DNA of 64,000 bases, taken from NCBI RefSeq assembly GCF_024807945.1, contig NZ_JANUFD010000012.1, positions 1 through 64,000 on the forward strand, given 5' to 3'. Below, piece by piece: positions 57,279 through 64,000 of the stretch; the stretch's first letter is position 1, and each line of letters opens with the position of its first letter. The notes under the pieces are model-generated. The model was given only the letters and a program-made list of their open reading frames with translations. It was not told the DNA's origin and searched no databases. This DNA comes from Pseudomonas sp. JUb42 (lineage in GTDB: Bacteria; Pseudomonadota; Gammaproteobacteria; Pseudomonadales; Pseudomonadaceae). Made by a program: the position numbers and the translations under genes.

Positions 57279-60215
57279 TCAACGCCCCGACTGTATCTGC
57301 TCAAGTATCTGGCTGTCGGTGATGTTCATGTCGTCCTGCAGCAGAAACATCTTGCTCAGTACTTCGGCCATTTTCCTGTCGGTGTCGGCGAATGGCAGGT
57401 AGAACTCTGTCGGGCTGGCGCCTGCGGGCACGATGCACAGGTAGTTGCCGGGCTCGATATGGATGGCGGCGCTGCCCAGGTGAATGCGGTAGTTCGCACG
57501 CTGGCCGGTGATGTACAGGAAATGCCCTTCACATTTAACGTTCTGCAGTCCCAACCCTTGAATCAACTCGCCGACCAGTTCGGCGCGTCGTTGCAGGGTT
57601 TCGTTGCTGGTGCTGTAGCCATCAGCTACGTGGGCCACGGAGACCAGCAGGTCGGCATCACGCATGACTTCTGAAAACAGCAGCGGCGGCACTTGCTCAA
57701 GGGGGATGGCTTTACGGTCGCGGTAAAAGGCAATCGTGTCGAAGGTAAAGTGTTCGGTTTCCGACAGGTAATGGCCGGTATCCAGGAAGTTGAACATGGC
57801 GTAGATGCCGTGCTCTTTGCTCTCGTAATAGATGTCTTCGACGCTTGAGGTCGACCAGTTGCGTACCTGCAGCAACCGCGCGGCAACTTTGCCTTTCAGG
57901 CGATGACCAGCAAACCGATTAGACCACAGGCCGGTTTCCCGCTCCGCAGGGGTCAGCAGATACAGCTCGCGAAAGGCCTGCTTGAACGGCTGCACACGTT
58001 GATGGCTGACAATTTCCCGCTGCCAGGCCGACAGTTGTCCGGCTGCGAACAGGTGAAAGGGGTGGGCGATGCGCAGGTGCTTTTCGGCAACGTGTCGGCG
58101 ACCTTCATGATCGGTGACCGTCAACGTTGCGGTATCGAGCCAGCCCAGCGCAATGTCGTCGGCCTGCATGATCAGTTGAGTAAGCAACAGGCGCACCGCA
58201 GGCATTTTCAACAATGGCCTCAGTTCGTCCAGGGCCAGGGTTTCACCGCTGCTAATCATCGCTTCCAGGGCGCGGCAGAAGCGTGCGATCTGCTCCTTGA
58301 GCTGGGTCTGCCGGGTTTTCAGCGCGACGAATTCAGCACTCTTGCGAATCGCGGGTGGCGCAGTCTTGAGCGTCTTCCCGGCTTTGCAGATGTGTAACTC
58401 CGGCGACAGACCGTCGATCACCAGCGTGACGTCATAGCCATCAATGGTGCAGGCCGTCAGGGCTGATTCGGCGATCTCCGATTCCATGGCCCATTCCAGG
58501 CGTATCGCCGAAGGATAGCCGGCGACACGCGCCAGGTTTTCCAGGCCTGCCTGCACCGCCGCCTGGGAATTGGCCTGTCGTTCAGCGCCGTACTTGCGCA
58601 CCTCCTTGTGCAGTTTCTTGAGGGTCAGATAGCGCTGGCGCACATCGTCCGAATCCGTGACCGGCAATACGCCGTAGGTGCGCATTGCCGCCTGTGCATG
58701 GCGGGTCAATTTCTTTTCCAGGGCGGCCCGGCCGATGCCCTGGTAGGCGTCGAGCAGCACGCGGGTGGCGGGAAACGCCCAGTGCGACGGTTCCAGTGCA
58801 GCCAGGTATTCACGCAGGTGTTGCGGGTCGGCTTCGGTCAGCGCCTTGTCCAGCAGGTAGCGGTCCACCACACCCACGGTTTCGTCGAGTGTATTGGGCA
58901 AATCGCTGCCCCAGCCGGACCGGGGCGCGAGCGCAATGTTCAGGTACTCACGCTGGAAGGCCTGCAGATCACTCCAGCCGAGCGCGTCGAGGATCACTCG
59001 GCTGGCTTGCCCGGCATAGGGCAGGGCCGTCAGCAAGGTGTTTCTCGAAAAGCCACTCAGCGCCGCGAGCAGTTCTGCCGATTGATCCTTGGGCGATGCC
59101 TGAAGCAGCAGGAAGCGCTCGAGCACCGTGGCCGTGTCGGCGAAATTGTCGAAAAAGGTATCGGGTGTCATGCCCAGTCGTTCGATGACTGCCAGGGCCT
59201 GCAGCAACCAGCGGGTCTGATACACCTCTACCGAACGGAAGGTGTCAGCCAGTTTTTCGGCGTTATCGGGCAGCCCGGCCAGGGCCTCCTCGACATAACG
59301 AAGAGTGAAGCTCGCCAGTTCGGGATGCACTGCTGCGGCGTCCTCCGTCACGAGAACCTCGCTGCCGGATAGCTCACCGTCAAGATCGAGGTCCTCAGCC
59401 TCTGGATCCTCGTCGTTTGAATCGTCCCCGGCGAATTCTTCATTGGCGTAGCGCCTCAGGTCCACATCATCGCTGTCCAGCCCGGCGTCATCGGCATAAA
59501 ACAGCATGGCGCGGCCCCAGGTATTGGCTGCCCGGCTAAAGCGAGGGTAATCGAGCCGACCCGCTTCCAGCAGGCCCAGGGCGATGCGGCGGATTTCCAT
59601 GTGCACATAGATATACGCATCAGCCACTTTCCTTTGCCCTTCATCAGGCGGGGAAGGCGGTTGCACACGGTTCCAGCTGCCGTCCAGCAACCATTCGGCG
59701 AAGGTCTGCCAAGCCGGGGTGGGCGGATAGTTGCTCAGGCGGTTGATGCACGCCTGAACATCGGGGAAGGCCCAGGCATGCTCCGGGCTTCTGCGGTAGT
59801 AGCCAGGGCCGTCATCGTCAGTGGGCAGTGGGTAATCACTGTCCTCGAACGCAAATAGCAGCATGTGTTGAAGCCTTGCGCAGATCTGCTCCAGTGCATA
59901 CTCATCCGGGTGAGCGCTGATCCACGCATCGCAGAGGCGATACAGCAGGCCGTAGCGCTGCTGATCGCGAAGGTCCTCCAGGTCGTCCCAGACGATGGGG
60001 AATACCAGGCCATCAGCCAGCGCCTTGGCGCCTTCTAGTGGATGCTGCCTGACCCAGTCATCGGCTATGCGCAGCAGGTCGATGCCGTCCCAGAAGTCGG
60101 GCGCGAACTGGTCATATCGGTGGAATTCGGGATAGGTATCCAGCACCTTGTCACAAAATGCCCGCAGCGCAGCGAGACGTGTGGCTTGTTCGGGCACAGG
60201 ACGGCGTGATTGCAT
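57279..60215 (-). CDS. DUF4132/DUF7737-like large cytosolic protein
   Basis: 978-aa protein without signal peptide or membrane segment. An acidic stretch (about 242-292, FAGDDSNDEDPEAEDLDLDG within it) separates an N-terminal helical part from the rest. Around residue 740 HQRVQPFKQAFRELYLLTP resembles the core of DUF4132 (YehI-type) proteins; the last 150 residues (YYESKEHGIYAMFNFLD; LPFADTDRKMAEVLSKMFLL) look like the associated C-terminal domain named DUF7737. Relatives sit in WGR/MoxR-type loci, but none is found here. Preceded 30 bp upstream by a 146-aa gene and followed after 94 bp by the lipoprotein gene. Confidence 0.75.
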   Translation of the reverse strand: MQSRRPVPEQATRLAALRAFCDKVLDTYPEFHRYDQFAPDFWDGIDLLRIADDWVRQHPLEGAKALADGLVFPIVWDDLEDLRDQQRYGLLYRLCDAWISAHPDEYALEQICARLQHMLLFAFEDSDYPLPTDDDGPGYYRRSPEHAWAFPDVQACINRLSNYPPTPAWQTFAEWLLDGSWNRVQPPSPPDEGQRKVADAYIYVHMEIRRIALGLLEAGRLDYPRFSRAANTWGRAMLFYADDAGLDSDDVDLRRYANEEFAGDDSNDEDPEAEDLDLDGELSGSEVLVTEDAAAVHPELASFTLRYVEEALAGLPDNAEKLADTFRSVEVYQTRWLLQALAVIERLGMTPDTFFDNFADTATVLERFLLLQASPKDQSAELLAALSGFSRNTLLTALPYAGQASRVILDALGWSDLQAFQREYLNIALAPRSGWGSDLPNTLDETVGVVDRYLLDKALTEADPQHLREYLAALEPSHWAFPATRVLLDAYQGIGRAALEKKLTRHAQAAMRTYGVLPVTDSDDVRQRYLTLKKLHKEVRKYGAERQANSQAAVQAGLENLARVAGYPSAIRLEWAMESEIAESALTACTIDGYDVTLVIDGLSPELHICKAGKTLKTAPPAIRKSAEFVALKTRQTQLKEQIARFCRALEAMISSGETLALDELRPLLKMPAVRLLLTQLIMQADDIALGWLDTATLTVTDHEGRRHVAEKHLRIAHPFHLFAAGQLSAWQREIVSHQRVQPFKQAFRELYLLTPAERETGLWSNRFAGHRLKGKVAARLLQVRNWSTSSVEDIYYESKEHGIYAMFNFLDTGHYLSETEHFTFDTIAFYRDRKAIPLEQVPPLLFSEVMRDADLLVSVAHVADGYSTSNETLQRRAELVGELIQGLGLQNVKCEGHFLYITGQRANYRIHLGSAAIHIEPGNYLCIVPAGASPTEFYLPFADTDRKMAEVLSKMFLLQDDMNITDSQILEQIQSGR

Positions 60216-60245
60216 GATGGTTTCCGAGGGCGTGGACGATGAGGG

Positions 60246-60686
60246 TTAACCGCCAATCAGTGGCATCAGGCGGATAAACGCGAGTTGTGACGTGGCGTTC
60301 AATTCAATGGATTCATCAAGGTTGTGCAGCATGACGCCGTTGTGCAGAACGCGAAACGCACGGGTTTCAAAGCCCTGCAAGGCTCGCTCGACCTCAGCGC
60401 TGACATCCGGGGCTGCAGAGGTGGTGGCCTGAGGCATGACTATCGCGCCTGCACTGGCCTGCTGGAGAATGTCCCGCTCGCTGAGGTACTGGCGGTCGAG
60501 CACTTCGCGTACAGACCGTTGTTCCAGCCAGTGCCGGACTGACAGCGCGGCGATCTGTTCGGCAACGGTCAAGCGAATGAGTTCGGCGACCGTGAGGGTC
60601 GATGAAGTCGGTGTCACGCTGACAGGGGGCAGCAGAGGTTCCTGGCGTGCGCCTTTGAGGCAATAGCTGTGAACCACGATATCCAT
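60246..60686 (-). CDS. Small protein of unknown function, first gene of the DUF4132 cluster
   Basis: 146-aa protein I do not recognise. It has no signal peptide; a helical middle (LTVAELIRLTVAEQIAALSVRHWLEQRSVREVLDRQYLSERDI), an Ala/Pro/Ser linker near 92-104 and a C-terminal compact part (FETRAFRVLHNGVMLHNLDESIELNATSQLAFIRLMPLIGG). The ATG at 60686 has AAGGA seven bases upstream; the longer open frame is rejected. Its stop is 30 bp before the 978-aa gene, so the two are probably one transcript and may form a complex. Confidence 0.7.
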   Translation of the reverse strand: MDIVVHSYCLKGARQEPLLPPVSVTPTSSTLTVAELIRLTVAEQIAALSVRHWLEQRSVREVLDRQYLSERDILQQASAGAIVMPQATTSAAPDVSAEVERALQGFETRAFRVLHNGVMLHNLDESIELNATSQLAFIRLMPLIGG

Positions 60687-60869
60687 AACGCATTCCTTGC
60701 AATGCCAGACAGATGGGCGCACGGCACACTTGCACCCACCTGCGAGTCTGCCTGATTGCGCGTTATGTTTTTGCCACAGCGTGCGCATTATTCAGAAAAT
60801 CAGCTGAAGAACCTGCTGAAAAAGGGCGGTTGATCTTCGCGCCCATGGATAAGCTGCAGGCTGCGTCGA

Positions 60870-61799
60870 TCAGCCCTGCGGTGAATCCGGTCGCACCGCA
60901 AGAATCTGTTCCACCATCCACGCCAGCGCAGGATCCCTCTGCCGTTGCGCCACGTACACCAGTTCCAGATGAAATGAGCCGACATTGAACGGCAGGTCGA
61001 ACAATTGCAGCGGCAACAGCCGGGCAAATTGATTGGCCAGTTGGGTCGGCAGAACCACGCATAAATCCGAGCAGGCGGCCAGGTGGGCGGCTTGCAGGTA
61101 GTTGGGCGTGGTGTAGACGATCTGTCGGGTCAGCCCTTGTTTGCCCAGCCACTGGTCGACCATGCCTCGGGTCTGACCGCCGTGTACCCAGATATGTCGC
61201 AAGCGCAGGAAGGTGTTGAGGTCCAGGCCGGCTTCGGCCAGGGGATGGCCCGTGCGCAGGGCGATGCGCAGGGTTTCACTGTGCCAGGAGCGGCGAGTGA
61301 AACGCGCCGGCACGTCTTCGAAGCGGCCCAAAACCATGTCCAGTTCGCCACGGTCCAGGGCGTCGGCGGGCAGGGTCGGGGCCAGATGGGCGATATCGAT
61401 GCGCAGGTTCGGTGCCCGATCCTGCAGACGAACCAGTAGCGGCGGCATGCATAGTTGCTCGACGAAGTCGGTGACGGCGATGCGGATTTGTTGCTGGCTC
61501 AGGTGCGGTTCGAAGGCCTCGCCCGCGCTGAGGGTTTGTTCGATCTGCTGCAGGGCTGCGCGTATCGGTCCTTCCAGCGCCAGGGCCCGGGGCGTGGGTT
61601 GCATATGCCGGCCTATTCGCACCAGTAATGGGTCGTCGAACAGCAAACGCAAACGCGCCAGTGAATTGCTCACGGTGGGTTGGCTCAGGGCCAGGCGTTC
61701 AGCGGCCCGGGACACGTTCTGCTCGCGCAGCAGCATGTCCAGCACCCGCAGCAGGTTGAGGTCGAAGTTCTTTAAATTCAAATGACAAATACCAGGCAT
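60870..61799 (-). CDS. LysR-family transcriptional regulator
   Basis: 309-aa regulator. The HTH is FDLNLLRVLDMLLREQNVSRAAERLALSQPTVSNSLARLR; the effector domain follows from about residue 95. This N-terminus (LKNFDLNLL) is of the NodD/LinR-like subgroup. The start at 61799 gives normal family length; the open frame runs much further upstream across the divergent gene and is rejected there. It is divergent from the hydroxyacyl-CoA dehydrogenase operon, which it likely controls. The 183-bp stretch 60687-60869 before its end shows no gene. Confidence 0.9.
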   Translation of the reverse strand: MPGICHLNLKNFDLNLLRVLDMLLREQNVSRAAERLALSQPTVSNSLARLRLLFDDPLLVRIGRHMQPTPRALALEGPIRAALQQIEQTLSAGEAFEPHLSQQQIRIAVTDFVEQLCMPPLLVRLQDRAPNLRIDIAHLAPTLPADALDRGELDMVLGRFEDVPARFTRRSWHSETLRIALRTGHPLAEAGLDLNTFLRLRHIWVHGGQTRGMVDQWLGKQGLTRQIVYTTPNYLQAAHLAACSDLCVVLPTQLANQFARLLPLQLFDLPFNVGSFHLELVYVAQRQRDPALAWMVEQILAVRPDSPQG

Positions 61800-61806
61800 A
61801 TGAAAA

Positions 61807-61816
61807 TGAAATTTCA
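61807..61816. promoter_or_regulatory. Palindrome in the lysR / acyl-CoA operon spacer
   Basis: TGAAATTTCA is a perfect 10-bp palindrome eight bases from the lysR start, within an AT-rich patch that also fits T-N11-A (T 61807, A 61819). A LysR operator is plausible from place alone. Confidence 0.35.
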
Positions 61817-61878
61817 AAAATAGTAGGCCTCTGCTTAGGGTGGCGGCAATTCTTTCTTCCCTGACGCAGGAGCCGGCG

Positions 61879-63117
61879 ATGAGTGAGCAGTTCAATGTGC
61901 AGCAGGTTGCCGTGATTGGCGCCGGGACCATGGGCCGAGGCATCGTCATCAGCCTGGCGGGCAAAGGCATCCCGGTGCTATGGCTGGACAACAATCCGCG
62001 CTCTGTAGAGGCGGGTCTGAAGATGGCCGAGGAAACCTGGGCGCAGCAGGTGTTCAAGGGGCGTATCAGTCAGGCCGAGGCAGAAAGTTTCCGGGCACAG
62101 ATAACGGCGGTGGATGATTACCCGGCCCTGGCCGAGGTCGATCTGGTGATCGAGGCGGTGTACGAAAACCTTGAGCTCAAGCAGGACATCTTTCGCACCC
62201 TCGATAAAACCCTCAAGCCCCAGGCCATTCTGGCCAGTAATACCTCGGCCCTGGATATCGATGCCATCGCCGCCGTCACGCAACGGCCAGAGCAAGTGCT
62301 GGGCCTGCATTTTTTCAGCCCTGCGCACATCATGAAGTTGCTGGAGGTGGTGCGTGGTCGGCTGACAGCGGCGGCGGTCCTGGAAACGGTACTGGCACTG
62401 GGGCGGCGCATCGGCAAGGTGACGGTGGTGGCTGGCAACTGTCAGGGCTTTATCGGCAACCGCATGCTGGCGACCTACGTGGCCGAGGCGCGCAAGATGC
62501 TGCTTGAGGGCGCTTTGCCCAAGCAGGTGGATGACGCCTTGCAACAATACGGTTTCGCTATGGGCCCGTTTCGCATGTACGACGTGGTGGGTATCGACCT
62601 CGAATGGCGGGCGCGGCATCTGGCCGGTGCAGGCATGGACGATCCCCTGGTTCAGGTCGACAACGCCCTGTGTGAGCTGGGGCGCTATGGCCAGAAGTCG
62701 CAAAAAGGTTACTACCGCTATGCTGAGGGCAGCCGTCAGGCCGAGCCCGATGCTGAAGTCGATGCGCTGGTGCTGGAAGTATCACGGGGCCTGGGTTTCC
62801 GTCGTCGCGAGATCGACAACGGGGAAATCCTCGAGCGCTGCCTGCTGGCGCTGGTCAATGAGGGTGCGAAGATTCTCGAAGAACAGATTGCCGACAGCAG
62901 CCACGACATCGACCTGGTCTACCTCAACGGCTACGGCTTTCCCGAGGCGGTCGGTGGTCCCATGCGGTGGGCTGATAGCCAGGGCCTGGCGCAGATAGGC
63001 GAGCGTCTGGACAGCCTGCACACCCTGTTCGGCGAGCACTGGCGGCCCGCTGCGCTTATTCGCCGTCTGGCCAGGGACGGTCTTGGCTTTGCCGATTTCA
63101 AGGAGGCACGCAATTGA
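61879..63117 (+). CDS. 3-hydroxyacyl-CoA dehydrogenase
   Basis: 412-aa NAD-dependent enzyme of beta-oxidation. Rossmann motif VAVIGAGTMGRGI at residues about 8-20; catalytic His and Glu in LGLHFFSPAHIMKLLEVVRG; then two C-terminal helical 3HCDH domains, GFIGNRMLATYVAEA for the first. There is no enoyl-CoA hydratase domain, so it is the dehydrogenase half only. The ATG at 61879 has CAGGAG seven bases upstream. Its stop overlaps the TTG start of the acyl-CoA dehydrogenase gene by three bases (TTGA). The substrate is unknown. Confidence 0.93.
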   Translation: MSEQFNVQQVAVIGAGTMGRGIVISLAGKGIPVLWLDNNPRSVEAGLKMAEETWAQQVFKGRISQAEAESFRAQITAVDDYPALAEVDLVIEAVYENLELKQDIFRTLDKTLKPQAILASNTSALDIDAIAAVTQRPEQVLGLHFFSPAHIMKLLEVVRGRLTAAAVLETVLALGRRIGKVTVVAGNCQGFIGNRMLATYVAEARKMLLEGALPKQVDDALQQYGFAMGPFRMYDVVGIDLEWRARHLAGAGMDDPLVQVDNALCELGRYGQKSQKGYYRYAEGSRQAEPDAEVDALVLEVSRGLGFRRREIDNGEILERCLLALVNEGAKILEEQIADSSHDIDLVYLNGYGFPEAVGGPMRWADSQGLAQIGERLDSLHTLFGEHWRPAALIRRLARDGLGFADFKEARN

Positions 63118-64000
63118 ACTATCAGGCACCGCTGCGGGATATGCGTTTCGTGCTGCACGAACTGTTCGACATCGTGGGTCACTGCGAGCGTCTGGGTAAT
63201 GGCCTGGATCGCGAAACTATCGACGGTGTGCTCGAAGAGGCCGCGCGTTTTACCGCTGAGGTCATTGCGCCGCTTAACCGCAACGGCGACGAGCAGGGTT
63301 GCCGACTTAGTGACGGGCAGGTCAGCACACCGGATGGCTTTCGTGAAGCCTATGGGCAGTTCGTCGCCAACGGCTGGGCGAGCATGACCGGCCCTGCGGA
63401 ATACGGCGGCCAAGGCTTCCCGCAGCTGATGTCGGCGAGTTTTCACGAGATGCTGATGGCGGCATCGCTGTCCTTTCGCATCTACTCTGGCCTGACCGAA
63501 AGCGCAGTGCTGGCGGTACACCGGCATGGCAGCGAGTTTCTCAAGCAGACCTATCTGCAGAAGATTGTCAGCGGCGAATGGACTGGCACCATGTGCCTGA
63601 CAGAAGCCCAGGCGGGCACCGACCTGGCCCTGTTGCGCACCCGCGCCACGCCTGAGGTCGACGGCAGCTACCGGATCAGCGGCAGCAAGATTTTCATCAG
63701 CGGCGGCGATCAGGACCTGACGCCCAATATCGTGCATCTGGTCCTGGCCCGTTTGCCTGATGCCCCGGCTGGCGTCAAAGGCATCAGCCTGTTTCTGGTG
63801 CCGAAATTCATCCCCACCGACGACGGGCAGCCGGGCACGCGCAACAGCCTGAGTTGCGGCGCGCTGGAACACAAAATGGGCATCAAGGGCGCTGCCACCT
63901 GCGTGATGAACTTCGACGATGCCCGAGGTTGGCTGATCGGCGAAGCCAATCAGGGCCTTGCGTGCATGTTCACCATGATGAACGACGCGCGTTTCCAGGT
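63114..64000 (+). CDS. Acyl-CoA dehydrogenase, DmdC-like, cut by the window end
   Basis: The first 295 codons of a FAD-dependent acyl-CoA dehydrogenase. It starts with TTG at 63114, placed seven bases after a perfect AGGAGG and overlapping the upstream stop. (M)NYQAPLRDMRFVLHELFDI is the N-terminus of the long (about 600-aa) subgroup that includes 3-methylmercaptopropionyl-CoA dehydrogenase. GTMCLTEAQAGTDLALLRT binds FAD and substrate; YRISGSKIFISGGDQDL and HKMGIKGAATC follow. The catalytic base lies beyond the window. With the preceding dehydrogenase it points to degradation of a fatty or short-chain acyl-CoA. Confidence 0.92.
   Translation, partial: MNYQAPLRDMRFVLHELFDIVGHCERLGNGLDRETIDGVLEEAARFTAEVIAPLNRNGDEQGCRLSDGQVSTPDGFREAYGQFVANGWASMTGPAEYGGQGFPQLMSASFHEMLMAASLSFRIYSGLTESAVLAVHRHGSEFLKQTYLQKIVSGEWTGTMCLTEAQAGTDLALLRTRATPEVDGSYRISGSKIFISGGDQDLTPNIVHLVLARLPDAPAGVKGISLFLVPKFIPTDDGQPGTRNSLSCGALEHKMGIKGAATCVMNFDDARGWLIGEANQGLACMFTMMNDARFQ

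Noticed and set aside
60713..60988. 91-codon plus-strand frame between the 146-aa gene and lysR
   Set aside because: Overlaps the 3' end of lysR in antisense; low-complexity Pro/Ala tail and no ribosome binding site.
1..64000. CRISPR arrays, prophage or complete insertion sequences
   Set aside because: No regularly spaced direct repeats and no cas, capsid, tail or transposase genes are present. The palindromic repeats are isolated REPINs.

Overview
The window looks like a chromosomal segment of a fluorescent-type Pseudomonas (gammaproteobacterium). The evidence is a Pseudomonas-type 5S rRNA end, a fused nuoCD inside a 13-gene nuo operon, the neighbourhood nuo / aceA / purB-hflD-mnmA / idh / cspD-clpS-clpA-infA-bpt-aat / ftsK-lolA-rarA-crcB-serS-cysG / tusEBCD / yccA known from P. 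aeruginosa and P. putida, and REPIN-type repeats typical of the P. fluorescens group. Nothing was searched or computed; all assignments come from reading the sequence and remembering families.

Layout. 1-133: 3' end of an rRNA operon. 193-1771: divergent LysR regulator and LysE-family exporter. 1828-3366: queD and a patatin-like lipase. 3463-6146: four overlapping genes (two PepSY proteins, response regulator, histidine kinase) that match the BqsRS/CarRS metal-responsive system, preceded by a perfect TTAAG-N6-TTAAG site. 6166-9219: a sCache chemoreceptor behind a FliA-type promoter, a REPIN, and an AI-2E-family permease. 9279-24211: complete nuo operon for respiratory complex I (minus strand, nuoA to nuoN). 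24212-26518: intergenic regulatory DNA and aceA (isocitrate lyase), with a Fur-like palindrome and an RccR-like inverted repeat. 26519-32868: a secretin-N-like exported protein, a GNAT, the ribosomal oxygenase RoxA, purB, hflD, mnmA and a Nudix hydrolase. 33079-40895: monomeric isocitrate dehydrogenase, cspD, and the N-degron set clpS-clpA-infA-bpt-aat. 41197-48707: ftsK-lolA-rarA-crcB-serS-cysG. 48823-53074: glutathionyl-hydroquinone reductase, ybiB-like gene, the tusDCB-tusE tRNA sulfur relay and yccA. 53197-53284: tRNA-Ser(UGA).

Beyond the tRNA (53300-60686) lies the least understood part: a possible IS21-like end remnant, then four minus-strand genes with no known function: a 146-aa protein, a 978-aa DUF4132/DUF7737-like protein, a DUF3142 lipoprotein, and an 822-aa exported, repeat-rich protein with a C-terminal membrane anchor. 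This is the best candidate for an undescribed system. The window ends with a LysR regulator divergent from a 3-hydroxyacyl-CoA dehydrogenase and an acyl-CoA dehydrogenase cut by the window edge.

How the parts work together: nuo, aceA and idh sit at the branch between respiration, the TCA cycle and the glyoxylate shunt; clpS/clpA/bpt/aat form a complete N-end-rule degradation route; mnmA and tusBCDE belong to the same wobble-uridine thiolation pathway. Several starts need correction to non-ATG codons (queD, ftsK and the acyl-CoA dehydrogenase begin at TTG; crcB at GTG).
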